DNA of 64,000 nucleotides, taken from positions 9,979,209 through 10,043,208 of the forward strand of contig NC_090735.1 of assembly GCF_036898095.1 (NCBI RefSeq), given 5' to 3'. Of the stretch, positions 30,190-40,323 are shown piece after piece. Each line of letters opens with the position of its first letter. The first letter of the stretch is position 1. The stretch comes from Palaemon carinicauda (taxonomy: Eukaryota > Arthropoda > Malacostraca > Decapoda > Palaemonidae). The notes beneath the pieces are model-generated. The model did not search any database. It saw only the letters and a list, made by a program, of their open reading frames with translations, and was not told where the DNA came from. The position numbers were made by a program, and so were the translations under genes.

Positions 30190-32644
30190 ATCAGGGCTAT
30201 AGAATAAGGTTATATTGTAGTGGTTTGCGGACTGTGGCCAGAGGTAGCACCCGAACTGCCTAGTGTCCGAATGCCGACCACAACCCGACGTTCACTACAC
30301 AAAAAATATACAACAGTGGAATACCCAAAAACCTGAGTAACAGTTCAACAGACCTGAGTACTGGGCACCACCCCTTGATTTATACTGGGCAAGGGGACCC
30401 AGCTAGAGCCTGACTTACCCGTTTGCTTCTCCTCCCTTTTGCTTGCTGATCATAAGTACAAGTATAAGAACATTAGGTGAAAGGAAATATTGTTAAATTA
30501 ATTACGGGACACAGTGTGGGAGGAAAGAATTATGATAAGTTACGGTACTTAAGAGATTTTAAAAAACAGTGGCTGGGGAAGGGGGGCACATTGGTGTAGG
30601 AACAGGAATGATATGCATTGTTCATAAAACAAGAAAATAAAATTTATTGGTACAAAACTGTTAGGGTTATGTTAGCATGGACCCTTTAATCCAAATAGAA
30701 AATTAAATGACAAAATTAGTATTCCTTAACGTCAAACTTCAGCAACAGGGTAACAGTGATAAAAAAAAACAGGAAATTTTCTTCCCCCAGGTGGGACACT
30801 CATAAGTGTTCCTATACAGGCCAAGTCTAAACCAAGGCACACCTAACAGTGTCTCTATTTGGGCAAGTACCAGTATGCCATCTATAAAGAACATATAACG
30901 GTGAAAAATACAGTACCACAATTTTCCCTAAATCAATACTGTTCTCATCAATCTCCCGTCCACCATTGGGATGCAAAGTCACTTAAACAGTCCTAATTCC
31001 TGAAAAGTACAGCCGCATACTATGTCGTACAGGTCTGTGCGGGCCCACCATTACAATGACTCTATAAGTTTGTCAACAGCACATTTGAAATCTCTCAATC
31101 TTGGAAGGGGTTTTGAATAAGTCTGAATTCATACTAAACTCAAAAGTCACCCTCTTCCTAACATCGGAATTCACTTCTTGGGCCTCTTGACCAGATATGC
31201 CATTTCCATAGTGGTGTTAAACTATTTAATGTTCATGACACACTCTCATATAGCAACACAGTAGCTTACTTCTAGTTACAAGGTATGGATATAGAACAGC
31301 ATCACCGACTAGTACAGACTGATAACAGGAAATATTCTAAATTTGCTCTCCCTTACACTCCCTACTGAGTGTAGGGGCTGCTGTCAATACCTGGAAAGGA
31401 ACAATAACAAATTAAGACATTTTTGAAAAAAGGGGGGCTTGAGGGATACAAAAGAAAAAAAGAAAATCAAATATATTTCATACACACAAACCACTAAAGT
31501 TTTCTCAGTCACAAACCCTTATATATTGCAATATGAATTTCAGTTATGTTCCACTTAGTTTTAATGTAATTAGACCACAATGCTTGTATATTTGCCATTC
31601 TTCTAAGCACATTTGGGATAATGTTTGTATGCTATCTGAATTTATACTTCCGGATAATTGATAGCTGTAATTTTTATATAGCATTTGAAGTGATACAAAC
31701 TCTTGATCATAGTACTATTATAAATTAGAAAGCATTATTTAACTAAAAATTTTGGTACTAATTTTGAATGGCTAGTTATTAACAACCATTCATTGTGGAA
31801 TTTAATGTTAATTTTTTCTGTTTTTCTGTAAATGATGTAGAAAATCTTCAACCTGATTATGTGGTATAGTATATGGTTTTACAACTATATGTTACCACAA
31901 GTCAAGATATATTTCTTTGATGTAAAGTTCATCTGATGATCATTTTCTCAATCAGGTGAGATCCAGCTGGGTGAAGATCTTTTTCATACAGTGATTTCTA
32001 CTGTATATTGTATTTCTATGATACCGTTCTCTTGGTGGCACCTGTGGACATTGGGCTAAGGCTGATAGCTTGGAAAGCTACTCAACAATTCCGGGTTTTA
32101 CCTTGTGTTTTACCTTATGATATAAGGTTTTTTCCTATCCTTACTTTCCATTAGGCCTTCTTAGTTTGTAAATATTTGTTGGTCATTAAGCTTTGCCTTT
32201 AATTAGAACACATCATATTGTAGGTATAGTGTAGTAGGTAGGCTAAGGCACCAGCCACCCATTGAGTTACTACCACTAAAGAGTTATTGGATTCTTTGAT
32301 TGGCCAGATAGTGCTACATTTGATCCCTCTTTGGTTACAATACATTTTCCTTTTCCTGCACACATGGCCTATTCTTTGCACATTTTCCTCTTTCCTCATG
32401 CACCTGACAACACTAAGATAACCAGAAATTCTTCACTGTGCGGTTAAATACTGTACTGTAGTTGTTCAGTGGCTACTTCCCACATGGTAAGGGTAGATGA
32501 GACTCTTTAGCTATGGTAAGCAGCTCTTCTTGGAGGACACTCCAAAATCAAACCATGGTTATCTGGTCTTGGGTAGTGCCATAGCCTATGTACCATGGTC
32601 TTCCATTGTCTTGGGTTAAAGTTCTCTTACCTTAGGGTACACGC
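30190..32644. other. Unrecognised AT-rich region
   Basis: No convincing gene was found. The longest open frames are below 85 codons and look random. Host introns or intergenic DNA cannot be told apart here. Confidence 0.5.
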
Positions 32645-32768
32645 AGACACACTATTCTTTTTCCTTATTTCCTTTCCTTACGGAGCTATTTTCCCTTTTG
32701 GGCTTATAGCAACCTAATTTTCTTACTAGGGTCGTAGCTTAGCTAATAATAATGATAATAATATGTAC
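32645..32768 (+). mobile_element. 3' tail fragment of a LINE (same tail as 61430-61565)
   Basis: TTATTTCCTTTCCTTACGGA, then GGGCTTATAGCA, then ACTAGGGTCGTAGCTT, ending in a TAATAATAATGATAATAATA tract, matches the 3' tail after the LINE remnant at 60560-61018 and, inverted, 44130-44245. Confidence 0.75.
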
Positions 32769-34139
32769 CTTGATGACATAACCTGTGATGACTGTCATAC
32801 TTTTTTTTTAGTTCTTTATTTAGATGATTTTTTTTGTGAATTAACCAAATTTCAGCAGCAGTAATTTACTTTAATTTTTTTTTGCTCTGTTTGATGTGAA
32901 TTGTGCTCATGATTTTGAATAATCTGCAGAATTGTACATGATATACATTATTTGGTTAGATCATAATTCTTACCTTAGGTTAATTGACTGGCTTGTATGT
33001 AGGGGGGTAAATGTTGCTAAGCTATCAAGTTTGTTGCCAATAAGTGATTACACAAGAAGGGTTTGCCCAGAAAGTTATTCGCCCAAGAATCTGTAGTTGG
33101 ATACTTTAACAAAAGTCTTCTGAAGTCACTTTTCATGGATCTTGTTGAAGACTGATATTTTGTAATTGGTTAATTGTTGATGATTTATGAGTTTGAAATA
33201 CTAACGTTTTTAAGGAGTTAAGGCTGCTTACAAAATTCAAAGGGTATTTTGCATGAAAATTTAGTCCTAATCAAGTTCAGAAATCCGTTAATTTAAACTT
33301 GATTTATTTCTTTTTTCATTCTTGTCATGGTAGATTTATTGTGTTTTTTCTATGGAAAATGTGGATCTCATTCGAAGACGTAATGATGATTTTACAGCTT
33401 AATATCCTTTAGATCTTATTTTTTGAACGCTTCCTTTTTAAGGAATAGTTAAATTTAAAAATCCTTTGGTTCCAATGGTTACTGGAGGAAAGTATTAAAA
33501 TTGAATTTGAATTTAGAATATTTCTAAATATCAATAGAATTACATGGTTTGATAAAATCAATATCAACCAATAAGTAGTTTTTAATAATAGTAATAATTT
33601 CTCATTTGTTTCCCAGGATATTCAACCTAAGGACCCCAGTATATCAATGCTTTTCTTCTTTGGAACTATTTATTATTAGTTGTAACATTTTTAAGAAAAT
33701 TATGTAAACAGTTATGATCATCCCATATCTATTAAAGATATTTTCCTTCATACTTGGGTTTCCAGATTTTTACAAGGCATTTCTAAGTTTCAGCATTGTG
33801 CTTGCCCTAAAGAAATTTTTAGGCCACTCTAGGTGACAGTTTTGAAAGGGGCAGTTTTCCTTGCTTTGCTTTTTGTGAGGGGGTGATATGGCCCTGATAT
33901 CCTGTGTGTTTGTTCTTGTGTCTGTTGAGTTACTTTGGGCTGTTGATTGTCGGCAATTCTTGTTTACAGACTTTTTCAGATAATTCTGTATTTAGTGATA
34001 ATTTTTTATCACTTTTGTGTATAAATGTATTTTTTTAATATTTTATGTTTAAAAATCCATTGCAGAGTTCCCCTTGTTGCATGAATTTTCTCTGGGCAAA
34101 GATATTGGGTAATATCTTGATTTACCAAACTTTCGGGAT
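32769..34139. other. Unrecognised AT-rich region
   Basis: No gene or repeat was recognised. Confidence 0.5.
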
Positions 34140-34690
34140 TATACTCCTTAGTTCCGATTTGCTTAAACTTCTTCCTTAGCACACCTTGGTCTATAGAGTT
34201 ATTTGAGGAACTCCTTGGTCATGGAATGTGGAGTAATTCACGTTCTTCATATTTTTTTTAGGTTATACTTAAAAATCTATTCAGCAATCTTGAAATCCTC
34301 TATCTATGGAGTTATTAAGTTAATAAACTATCTTTGGCACTCATTTGATGTACCAGTTTTGAGTACTCCCAAGTTTGTAGAATTTTTTGTAGCATATTTG
34401 TTTATTTAGGACAGCACTTTGTCTTTAGAGTTATTTGGGGCCTATTCCTTTGTCTATTCTGTTAATTCATGTTCCTTCTTGTTCTTGGAAGTTATTCTAG
34501 ATGCTGTTATCTTTAGTGTTATTTAGAACACCTCTTTTGGGGTTGTCTTGGGCACTCATTGGATAATGAAGTGATCTATAAGTTATTTGGATCCCTATAT
34601 TTCCTATACAGTTATTCAGAGCAATCCTTTGTGTATGGAGTTATCCGCTACAAACCTTAGTTTAAGGAGTTATTTTGTCCACAAATTAGA
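34140..34690 (+). repeat. Diverged minisatellite-like region, unit about 40 bases
   Basis: The blocks GAGTTATTTG, TTTGTCTATGGAG and GGGCACTC recur irregularly (for example near 34196, 34314, 34427, 34630 and 34665). The copies are strongly diverged and the period is not exact. Confidence 0.45.
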
Positions 34691-35344
34691 TTGATTATTT
34701 CATCTTATTTATTGTTTTCTTGTTGCTATTCAAGTAATTCATAGTTTTATTTTTTCCATCATTCTTGTCTTCAAGAGTTTTTTTTTTCTTGTCAATCTTT
34801 AGGCTTCAGTTATGTGGCATTGCTCTGTGAATTAAGATCTATTTGACAATTTTTTTGTAATCGGTCTGTTTAAGGTTTATACATATTTCTAATAATTTTG
34901 CTTTTATTTGTGGGGGGGGGGGTTTACTTAAAAGAGAACTTTTCTATCAAATGTAATTCAAGGTATGTTGCCCACATGTAGCACCGTAAGTTTTTCTTCC
35001 TATTCTGTCTACCAAACGATCATAAAACTGGCAAGAGATTTGCTTCATCCCCCTTTTTTTTTAAATATGAAAATTTTAAAAGCGTATTATGATGTAAATT
35101 TCTTACATATTGCTAAGGGAACTGCACAACAATTAACTTCTGCTTTTCGTTTTATTGAAAATAACATATTCTGTTTTTACAATTCTGTTTACAAGTATGA
35201 AAGCAAACTAGAATACTTCTCTTGATTTATATGTTAAAGAAAAAGAATAGCATGGTATCTTGTATGTCTTCTTAAATATCAGTCAAATTTTGTCCCAATA
35301 CCCAGCCTTCCTTTGACCTTTTGTATTGCTTAGCAACAGTTGAC

Positions 35345-35345
<1 letters not shown>
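34691..35345. other. Unrecognised AT-rich region
   Basis: It contains a run of G at about 34912-34921 and an open frame of 86 codons (34965-35225) with no recognisable similarity. No gene is called. Confidence 0.45.

Positions 35346-35398
<53 letters not shown>
35346..35398 (+). repeat. (TC)n microsatellite
   Basis: Uninterrupted TC dinucleotides over about 53 bases. Confidence 0.97.
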
Positions 35399-35401
<3 letters not shown>

Positions 35402-37789
35402 GGGTTACATGAATATACCTTGAATAATATGCTAATTGTTAAAAGTAATGGAAGACTTTGTACACATTTTCTAATAAGAAGGAATTATGAAGTTCACTTT
35501 CATATTAACCTGATGCTCACCTCCAATTTCAGATCTCCCACTCCCCATCCTTGATCCTTCCTTATCCCAAATTTGGAAATGTTATATAAAAAAGACACTC
35601 GCCTCATATGGCTAATGTGTTTCCCGCTGCCCCCCCTCCTCCTCTTTTAGCATCAGCATTAGCCATTCTATTCCTCACCACAAAAGGGCTAAAGAGTACA
35701 TGAGGTAGATCCTGATCTTAACTAGAGTAATCACTTGTTCTTTTAGACTGTTATTTTATTCTCCATGTACAGAACTTGTTTGTTCCTTTACTGGTGTCTT
35801 GAGAGCTGTAGCTCAATGTGTTCAATTGGATATACAGTATTGTACTTGTCAAAGGCCAACAGCGTGTACTGGTAAACATATTGGACTTTAGTCTGCTAAT
35901 TTATCCAGCTGTCTTGTCAATGCAATTTTCCATCCTGACAATCAAAGTCATGAAAATTTTTGTTTGTGTTATGTCATTATTAACTTGCCCAAAAGCCTCA
36001 AATTCTTTTAAGTTTGTAATGGTTTATCAGATTTTAGAATTTGGTTTAAGTCATCTTATTTAAATCAAATATTTCAAAATGTTTAAGAAGCATGCATTGT
36101 AGGAGGTTATTATGTCAAATTTACAGGTTTTGGTAGTATCATTTTAATATCTAGCAAAGTTCTATACACTTGTGTCAATGACAAAACCTTCAAATTTGTT
36201 ATAGACTGTGTAATGTAAGTAGTGGAAATTCTATCTAATGTAAAAGGATTGTGATTCAATGTATTCCAGACATGTTTATGCTCTTTTTGAAGTTAATGTG
36301 TAACAGTGGTAACTGTTATTTCCAAATTTGTCATAAAATCTTCAAGGTGAAGTATAATTAGGATTTTAAAAGATTGATGATAAGTGTACTTAATTTTAAG
36401 TGTTTCAAGGGTTTTGGGAAGTGGGTCATTTTGATGTCGCATTTCAGAGCTTTTTATTATGGCGAGATACCTGGGCTCTCTGAAAAGGTGCACAGCTCGG
36501 TTCATAAACTCCATGTTGTTTCTTGACTCGTGTTGTTTGTGCCTATGACATAAAGAAGGGATAAACTACACTTTAATCATTTTTAGAAGAAATGTGTAAT
36601 AAGTTCTTGAATATGTTATCGTTGAGGTGATAGTTGTCCAGATGTGTGTATGTGTGTTTGTGTTATTTAAAGGGTAGAAAAATATTTGGTATAGAGATTA
36701 GTTTTATGAAGCGTTGACAAAGAATCTTGTCTAGTTTGTGTTTTAAGTGTGAAGTTTCCTAGATACAGTATATGGCAAAGAGTTTTTCTTCTTTCCTTAT
36801 ATTGGGCAAGGTATGAAAGTTCCATTTCCATAAAATTATTTTGTATATGCATCCTTATAAACTCTTTTAAAAATGCATTGATTTTTGCGTAGGTTTTTTG
36901 GTTAATGCAATACTGATGTGCAGAAATAGTCCTGTCTTCAAACAGTTATCTTCCTTGAGGAAAATTCATAATATTGTAAGAGATGTATTAGATATTTTAC
37001 GAAATTAACAATAATTGAAATATCATACTTAGAAGTTCATTGATGTCCTAAATATAGATAATTCATAATCCACTTCAACTCCTTTTTTCTAATGCTTTAA
37101 CTATGTTTATGGTCAGATATCTTGATAATGTACGTAAATTGTAAGATTATCAGATACTGCATTAGATCGTGGGCAGGTTCATACCTAAAAGTTTTTTTAC
37201 TGTATAGTCTTCTTAGCCATTGTCCATTTGTTAGATTACTTGGCCTTTTTTCGTTCAATTCATTAGAAAATTAGTATAAATTTAACTTATTTGAAACTAG
37301 CTTGAACTTTGATTAGAATTGTAATGATTAAAATAATTAACACAGAAAGGGGAAAGCAATCAAAGTAATAACAAACTTTACTCATTATTTTGATTAGAAA
37401 CTTATAAATTGTCATATTGAAAGCGGGAGCAATTTCAAATGTTATAGTACAACATTCAGGGTTATGACTTTAAACGTCTCTTAAGGTTTTAGTCTTGCAA
37501 AAAACAAAGTACCAACTACTGACCTTGTAAGTAATTTATGTGCCCACACCCTTTGAAAGTACCATTCATTGGTTTAATTATTTGCCCTTAAGGGAGGGGT
37601 CATCAGAGCTCACTTATGCTAGAGCAGTTTTAAGTATTAAATTAAGAATTACATGATTAGATTACAAGTTATTGAAGGAGCTGCAAAAGTAATGAAAATT
37701 AACTATAGGAAATTGGATATTGCATAATCTAGCTACCTTAGTGTTACATATTTGTTCCACGACATAGTGAAATAAGATAACTCATAAGT

Positions 37790-37795
<6 letters not shown>
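35399..37795. other. Unrecognised AT-rich region upstream of the LINE
   Basis: No open frame longer than about 80 codons and no known domain. I see nothing that supports a gene. Confidence 0.5.

Positions 37796-37870
<75 letters not shown>
37796..37870 (+). repeat. (TC)n microsatellite at the 5' edge of the LINE
   Basis: About 75 bases of pure TC end directly at the first recognisable LINE codons (AGACCACAATGTC). Confidence 0.97.
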
Positions 37871-37872
<2 letters not shown>

Positions 37873-38330
37873 ACCACAATGTCATAGAATTGATAGTTCA
37901 TTCCAAAGCAAGTGATCACAGAATTAATAAAAGCACAAAACTTTGGGAAGGATATGGAAAATATAACTTTTACAGTAAGAATATAAAATGGTCTGAAATA
38001 AATGAAGAACTGAATAAAAAATGGAAAAATGTATTTATAAGCGAAAATATACAGGTAAATACGGATATACTGTACAAAATACTGGAGAAAATTGTTGAAA
38101 AATATGTACCGAAAAAAAACAATAAACAAAAGACGTGCATACCAAGAGACAGAAGGATCTTATTTCAGAAAATTAAAAAGTGGAAGAAAAATCTTGCAAA
38201 AGAAAAAAATGTGTGGAAAATGCAGAACAAAAGATTATACAGTCGAAAGAAAATGAAAAAAGGGACTTAGAAGAAAGGACACTTCAAAATATAAAAAGAA
38301 ACCCCAAAGTACTTTACTCCTATGCAAAAA
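37871..38330 (+). pseudogene. C-terminal part of the LINE endonuclease and linker
   Basis: The frame opens in the microsatellite and reads S-D-H-N-V-I-E at 37867-37887, the end of an APE-type endonuclease domain, where SDH is the last catalytic motif. A Lys-rich linker follows. The frame stops at 38268-38270. The next 60 bases read as coherent linker protein (LEERTLQNIKRNPKVLYSY) in another frame, and the RT at 38322 resumes the original frame. Two compensating frameshifts next to A-runs are therefore visible; they are either decay or sequencing errors. This segment cannot cut DNA on its own because the N-terminal catalytic residues are absent. Confidence 0.75.
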
Positions 38331-40121
38331 AAGATGAATAAAAGGAGAATAGAAATAGGCCCTCTAAGAATTGAAGGACGGCTAACGAATGAAAAAAAGG
38401 AAATATGCAACATATTAGCAGAAAAATATAAGAGTGAGTTCACGCCAAGAATTGCGAATGAGAATAATGAAACAGAAATGAGAGAAGAAAATGTTGAATA
38501 TCTAACGGATATAGATATTAATGAAGCAGATATTGTCACGGCTATAAACGAAATTAAAAATGGATCGGCAGCCGGACCAGATGGAGTTCCAGCGATTTTG
38601 TTAAAAAAAACTGCAAACACTATCGCGAAGCCGCTTGCAATACTGCTAAGACAGAGTGTAGATATGAGCGAGATATATGTTAAACATAAATTAGCTTATA
38701 TAACCCCTATCTTCAAAAGTGGATCAAGACTAGAGGCAAGCAATTATAGACCTGTTAGTCTAACATCACATATTATGAAAGTGTATGAGAGGGTAATAAA
38801 AAAGAAAATAATGAACCATTTGGTCAAAAATAATTTGTTTAATATGGGTCAACACGGTTTCGTACCTGGAAAAAGTACACAGACCCAACTGATAGCACAC
38901 TATGAAAACATATACAATAATATGATGAATGAAAAAGACACAGATGTGATCTATCTAGATTTTGCAAAAGCCTTTGACAAGGTAGACCATAACATATTAG
39001 AGAAAAAAATGAGAACGCATAATATTGTGGGAAAGATAGGAAAATGGGTAAAAGAATTCCTGCAAAACAGAAAACAGATAGTGGTTGCAAATGACGAGAA
39101 ATCAGATGAAGCCCAGGTAATATCTGGTGTGCCCCAAGGTACGGTATTAGCTGCACTGCTATTTGTTATTATGATCTCAGACATAGACTGTGATGTTGAA
39201 AACTCCGTAGTGAGAAGTTTCGCCGATGACACAAGAATAAGTAGAGAAATTACTTGTGATGAAGATAGGAACTCACTACAAAGAGATCTAAACAAAATAT
39301 ATGAATGGGCGGAGATAAATAGGATGGTATTTAACTCCGATAAATTCGAATCAATAAATTATGGAAACGGAGAAGAAATGGTGTATGCATACAAGGGACC
39401 TAATAATGAGACAATCACAAACAAGGAAGCAATTAAAGACCTTGGTGTAATTTTAAATAGGAATATGTTATGCAACGACCAAATAGCAACACTGTTGGCT
39501 AAATGTAAAGCAAAAATGGGAATGTTATTCAGACACTTTAAAACAAGAAAAGCTGAACACATGATTATGCTTTACAAAACTTATGTGCGTAGTACACTCG
39601 AGTACTGCAATGTGATATGGTACCCACACTACCAAAAGGATATTGCGCAAATAGAGAGTGTACAAAGGTCCTATACTGCTAGAATAGAAGAAGTTAAGGA
39701 CCTTGACTACTGGAAAAGACTGCAATTTTTAAAACTATACAGTCTAGAAAGGAGAAGAGAACGCTACATGATAATACAAGCATGGAAGCAAATAGAAGGA
39801 ATTTCTGAAAACATCATGGAGCTTAAAGTATCAGAAAGAGCAAGCCGAGGTAGATTAATAGTGCCAAAAAGCATTCCAGGTAAACTGAGAAAGGCGCACA
39901 GGACATTAATCCACTACGCACCAGCATCGATAATGCAGCGACTATTTAATGTGCTGCCAGCTCATCTAAGAAACATATCAGGAGTGAGTGTAGATGTGTT
40001 TAAAAATCAGCTCGATAAATACCTAAGATGCATCCCAGACCATCCAAGACTGGAAGATGCAAAATACACCGGAAGATGCATTAGCAACTCTCTGGTGGAT
40101 ATACGAGGTGCCTCACACTGA
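38322..40121 (+). CDS. Reverse transcriptase of the non-LTR retrotransposon
   Basis: The 599-residue frame has RVT_1 features in order: GPDGVPAILLKK near 38575, ITPIFKSG and NYRPVSLTS near 38700-38765, IYLDFAKAFDKVDH near 38950 with the first catalytic Asp, GVPQGTVL near 39128, and FADD at 39219-39230. The thumb and a C-terminal region follow, with LEYCNVIWYPHY near 39600 and VLPAHLRNIS near 39950, typical of jockey/CR1-like LINEs and related RTs. The ATG at 38322 is simply the first after the frameshifts; the natural protein begins upstream as one piece with the endonuclease. No stop is seen in the RT. The clade is not certain: CR1, jockey or a relative are all possible. Confidence 0.88.
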   Translation: MQKKMNKRRIEIGPLRIEGRLTNEKKEICNILAEKYKSEFTPRIANENNETEMREENVEYLTDIDINEADIVTAINEIKNGSAAGPDGVPAILLKKTANTIAKPLAILLRQSVDMSEIYVKHKLAYITPIFKSGSRLEASNYRPVSLTSHIMKVYERVIKKKIMNHLVKNNLFNMGQHGFVPGKSTQTQLIAHYENIYNNMMNEKDTDVIYLDFAKAFDKVDHNILEKKMRTHNIVGKIGKWVKEFLQNRKQIVVANDEKSDEAQVISGVPQGTVLAALLFVIMISDIDCDVENSVVRSFADDTRISREITCDEDRNSLQRDLNKIYEWAEINRMVFNSDKFESINYGNGEEMVYAYKGPNNETITNKEAIKDLGVILNRNMLCNDQIATLLAKCKAKMGMLFRHFKTRKAEHMIMLYKTYVRSTLEYCNVIWYPHYQKDIAQIESVQRSYTARIEEVKDLDYWKRLQFLKLYSLERRRERYMIIQAWKQIEGISENIMELKVSERASRGRLIVPKSIPGKLRKAHRTLIHYAPASIMQRLFNVLPAHLRNISGVSVDVFKNQLDKYLRCIPDHPRLEDAKYTGRCISNSLVDIRGASH

Positions 40122-40169
40122 GGGACCTGGGGGAACCCAAACAAAAAATAAGGCAATAAGGTAAGGTAA

Positions 40170-40171
<2 letters not shown>

Positions 40172-40244
<73 letters not shown>
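40172..40244 (+). repeat. (CT)n microsatellite at the 3' edge of the LINE
   Basis: About 73 bases of pure CT follow directly after the LINE tail. Confidence 0.97.
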
Positions 40245-40248
<4 letters not shown>

Positions 40249-40323
40249 AGTACACCTAACGAGATTATATGTAGGCATTCTCTCTCTCTCCATCAGTACA
40301 CCTAACGAGATTATATGTAGGCA
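40234..40323 (+). repeat. 45-base tandem duplication next to the microsatellite
   Basis: CCATCAGTACACCTAACGAG followed by ATTATATGTAGGCATT occurs at 40244 and again at about 40289, the second copy preceded by a short (TC)n. This is consistent with slippage or unequal exchange. Confidence 0.9.

Larger units (their letters stand above)
37871..40170 (+). mobile_element. Non-LTR retrotransposon (jockey/CR1-like), 5'-truncated, inside a (TC)n tract
   Basis: The body starts at the SDH motif of the endonuclease and runs through a full RT to a short 3' untranslated region ending in AATAAGGTAAGGTAAGG. TC tracts adjoin both ends (37796-37870 and 40172-40244). The first ORF and most of the endonuclease are missing. 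The RT is almost intact, so the insertion is fairly young. Confidence 0.88.

Noticed and set aside
30190..37795. Host gene exons between the DIRS block and the LINE
   Set aside because: No open segment showed a known domain or a consistent chain of splice sites; short exons cannot be excluded by eye.
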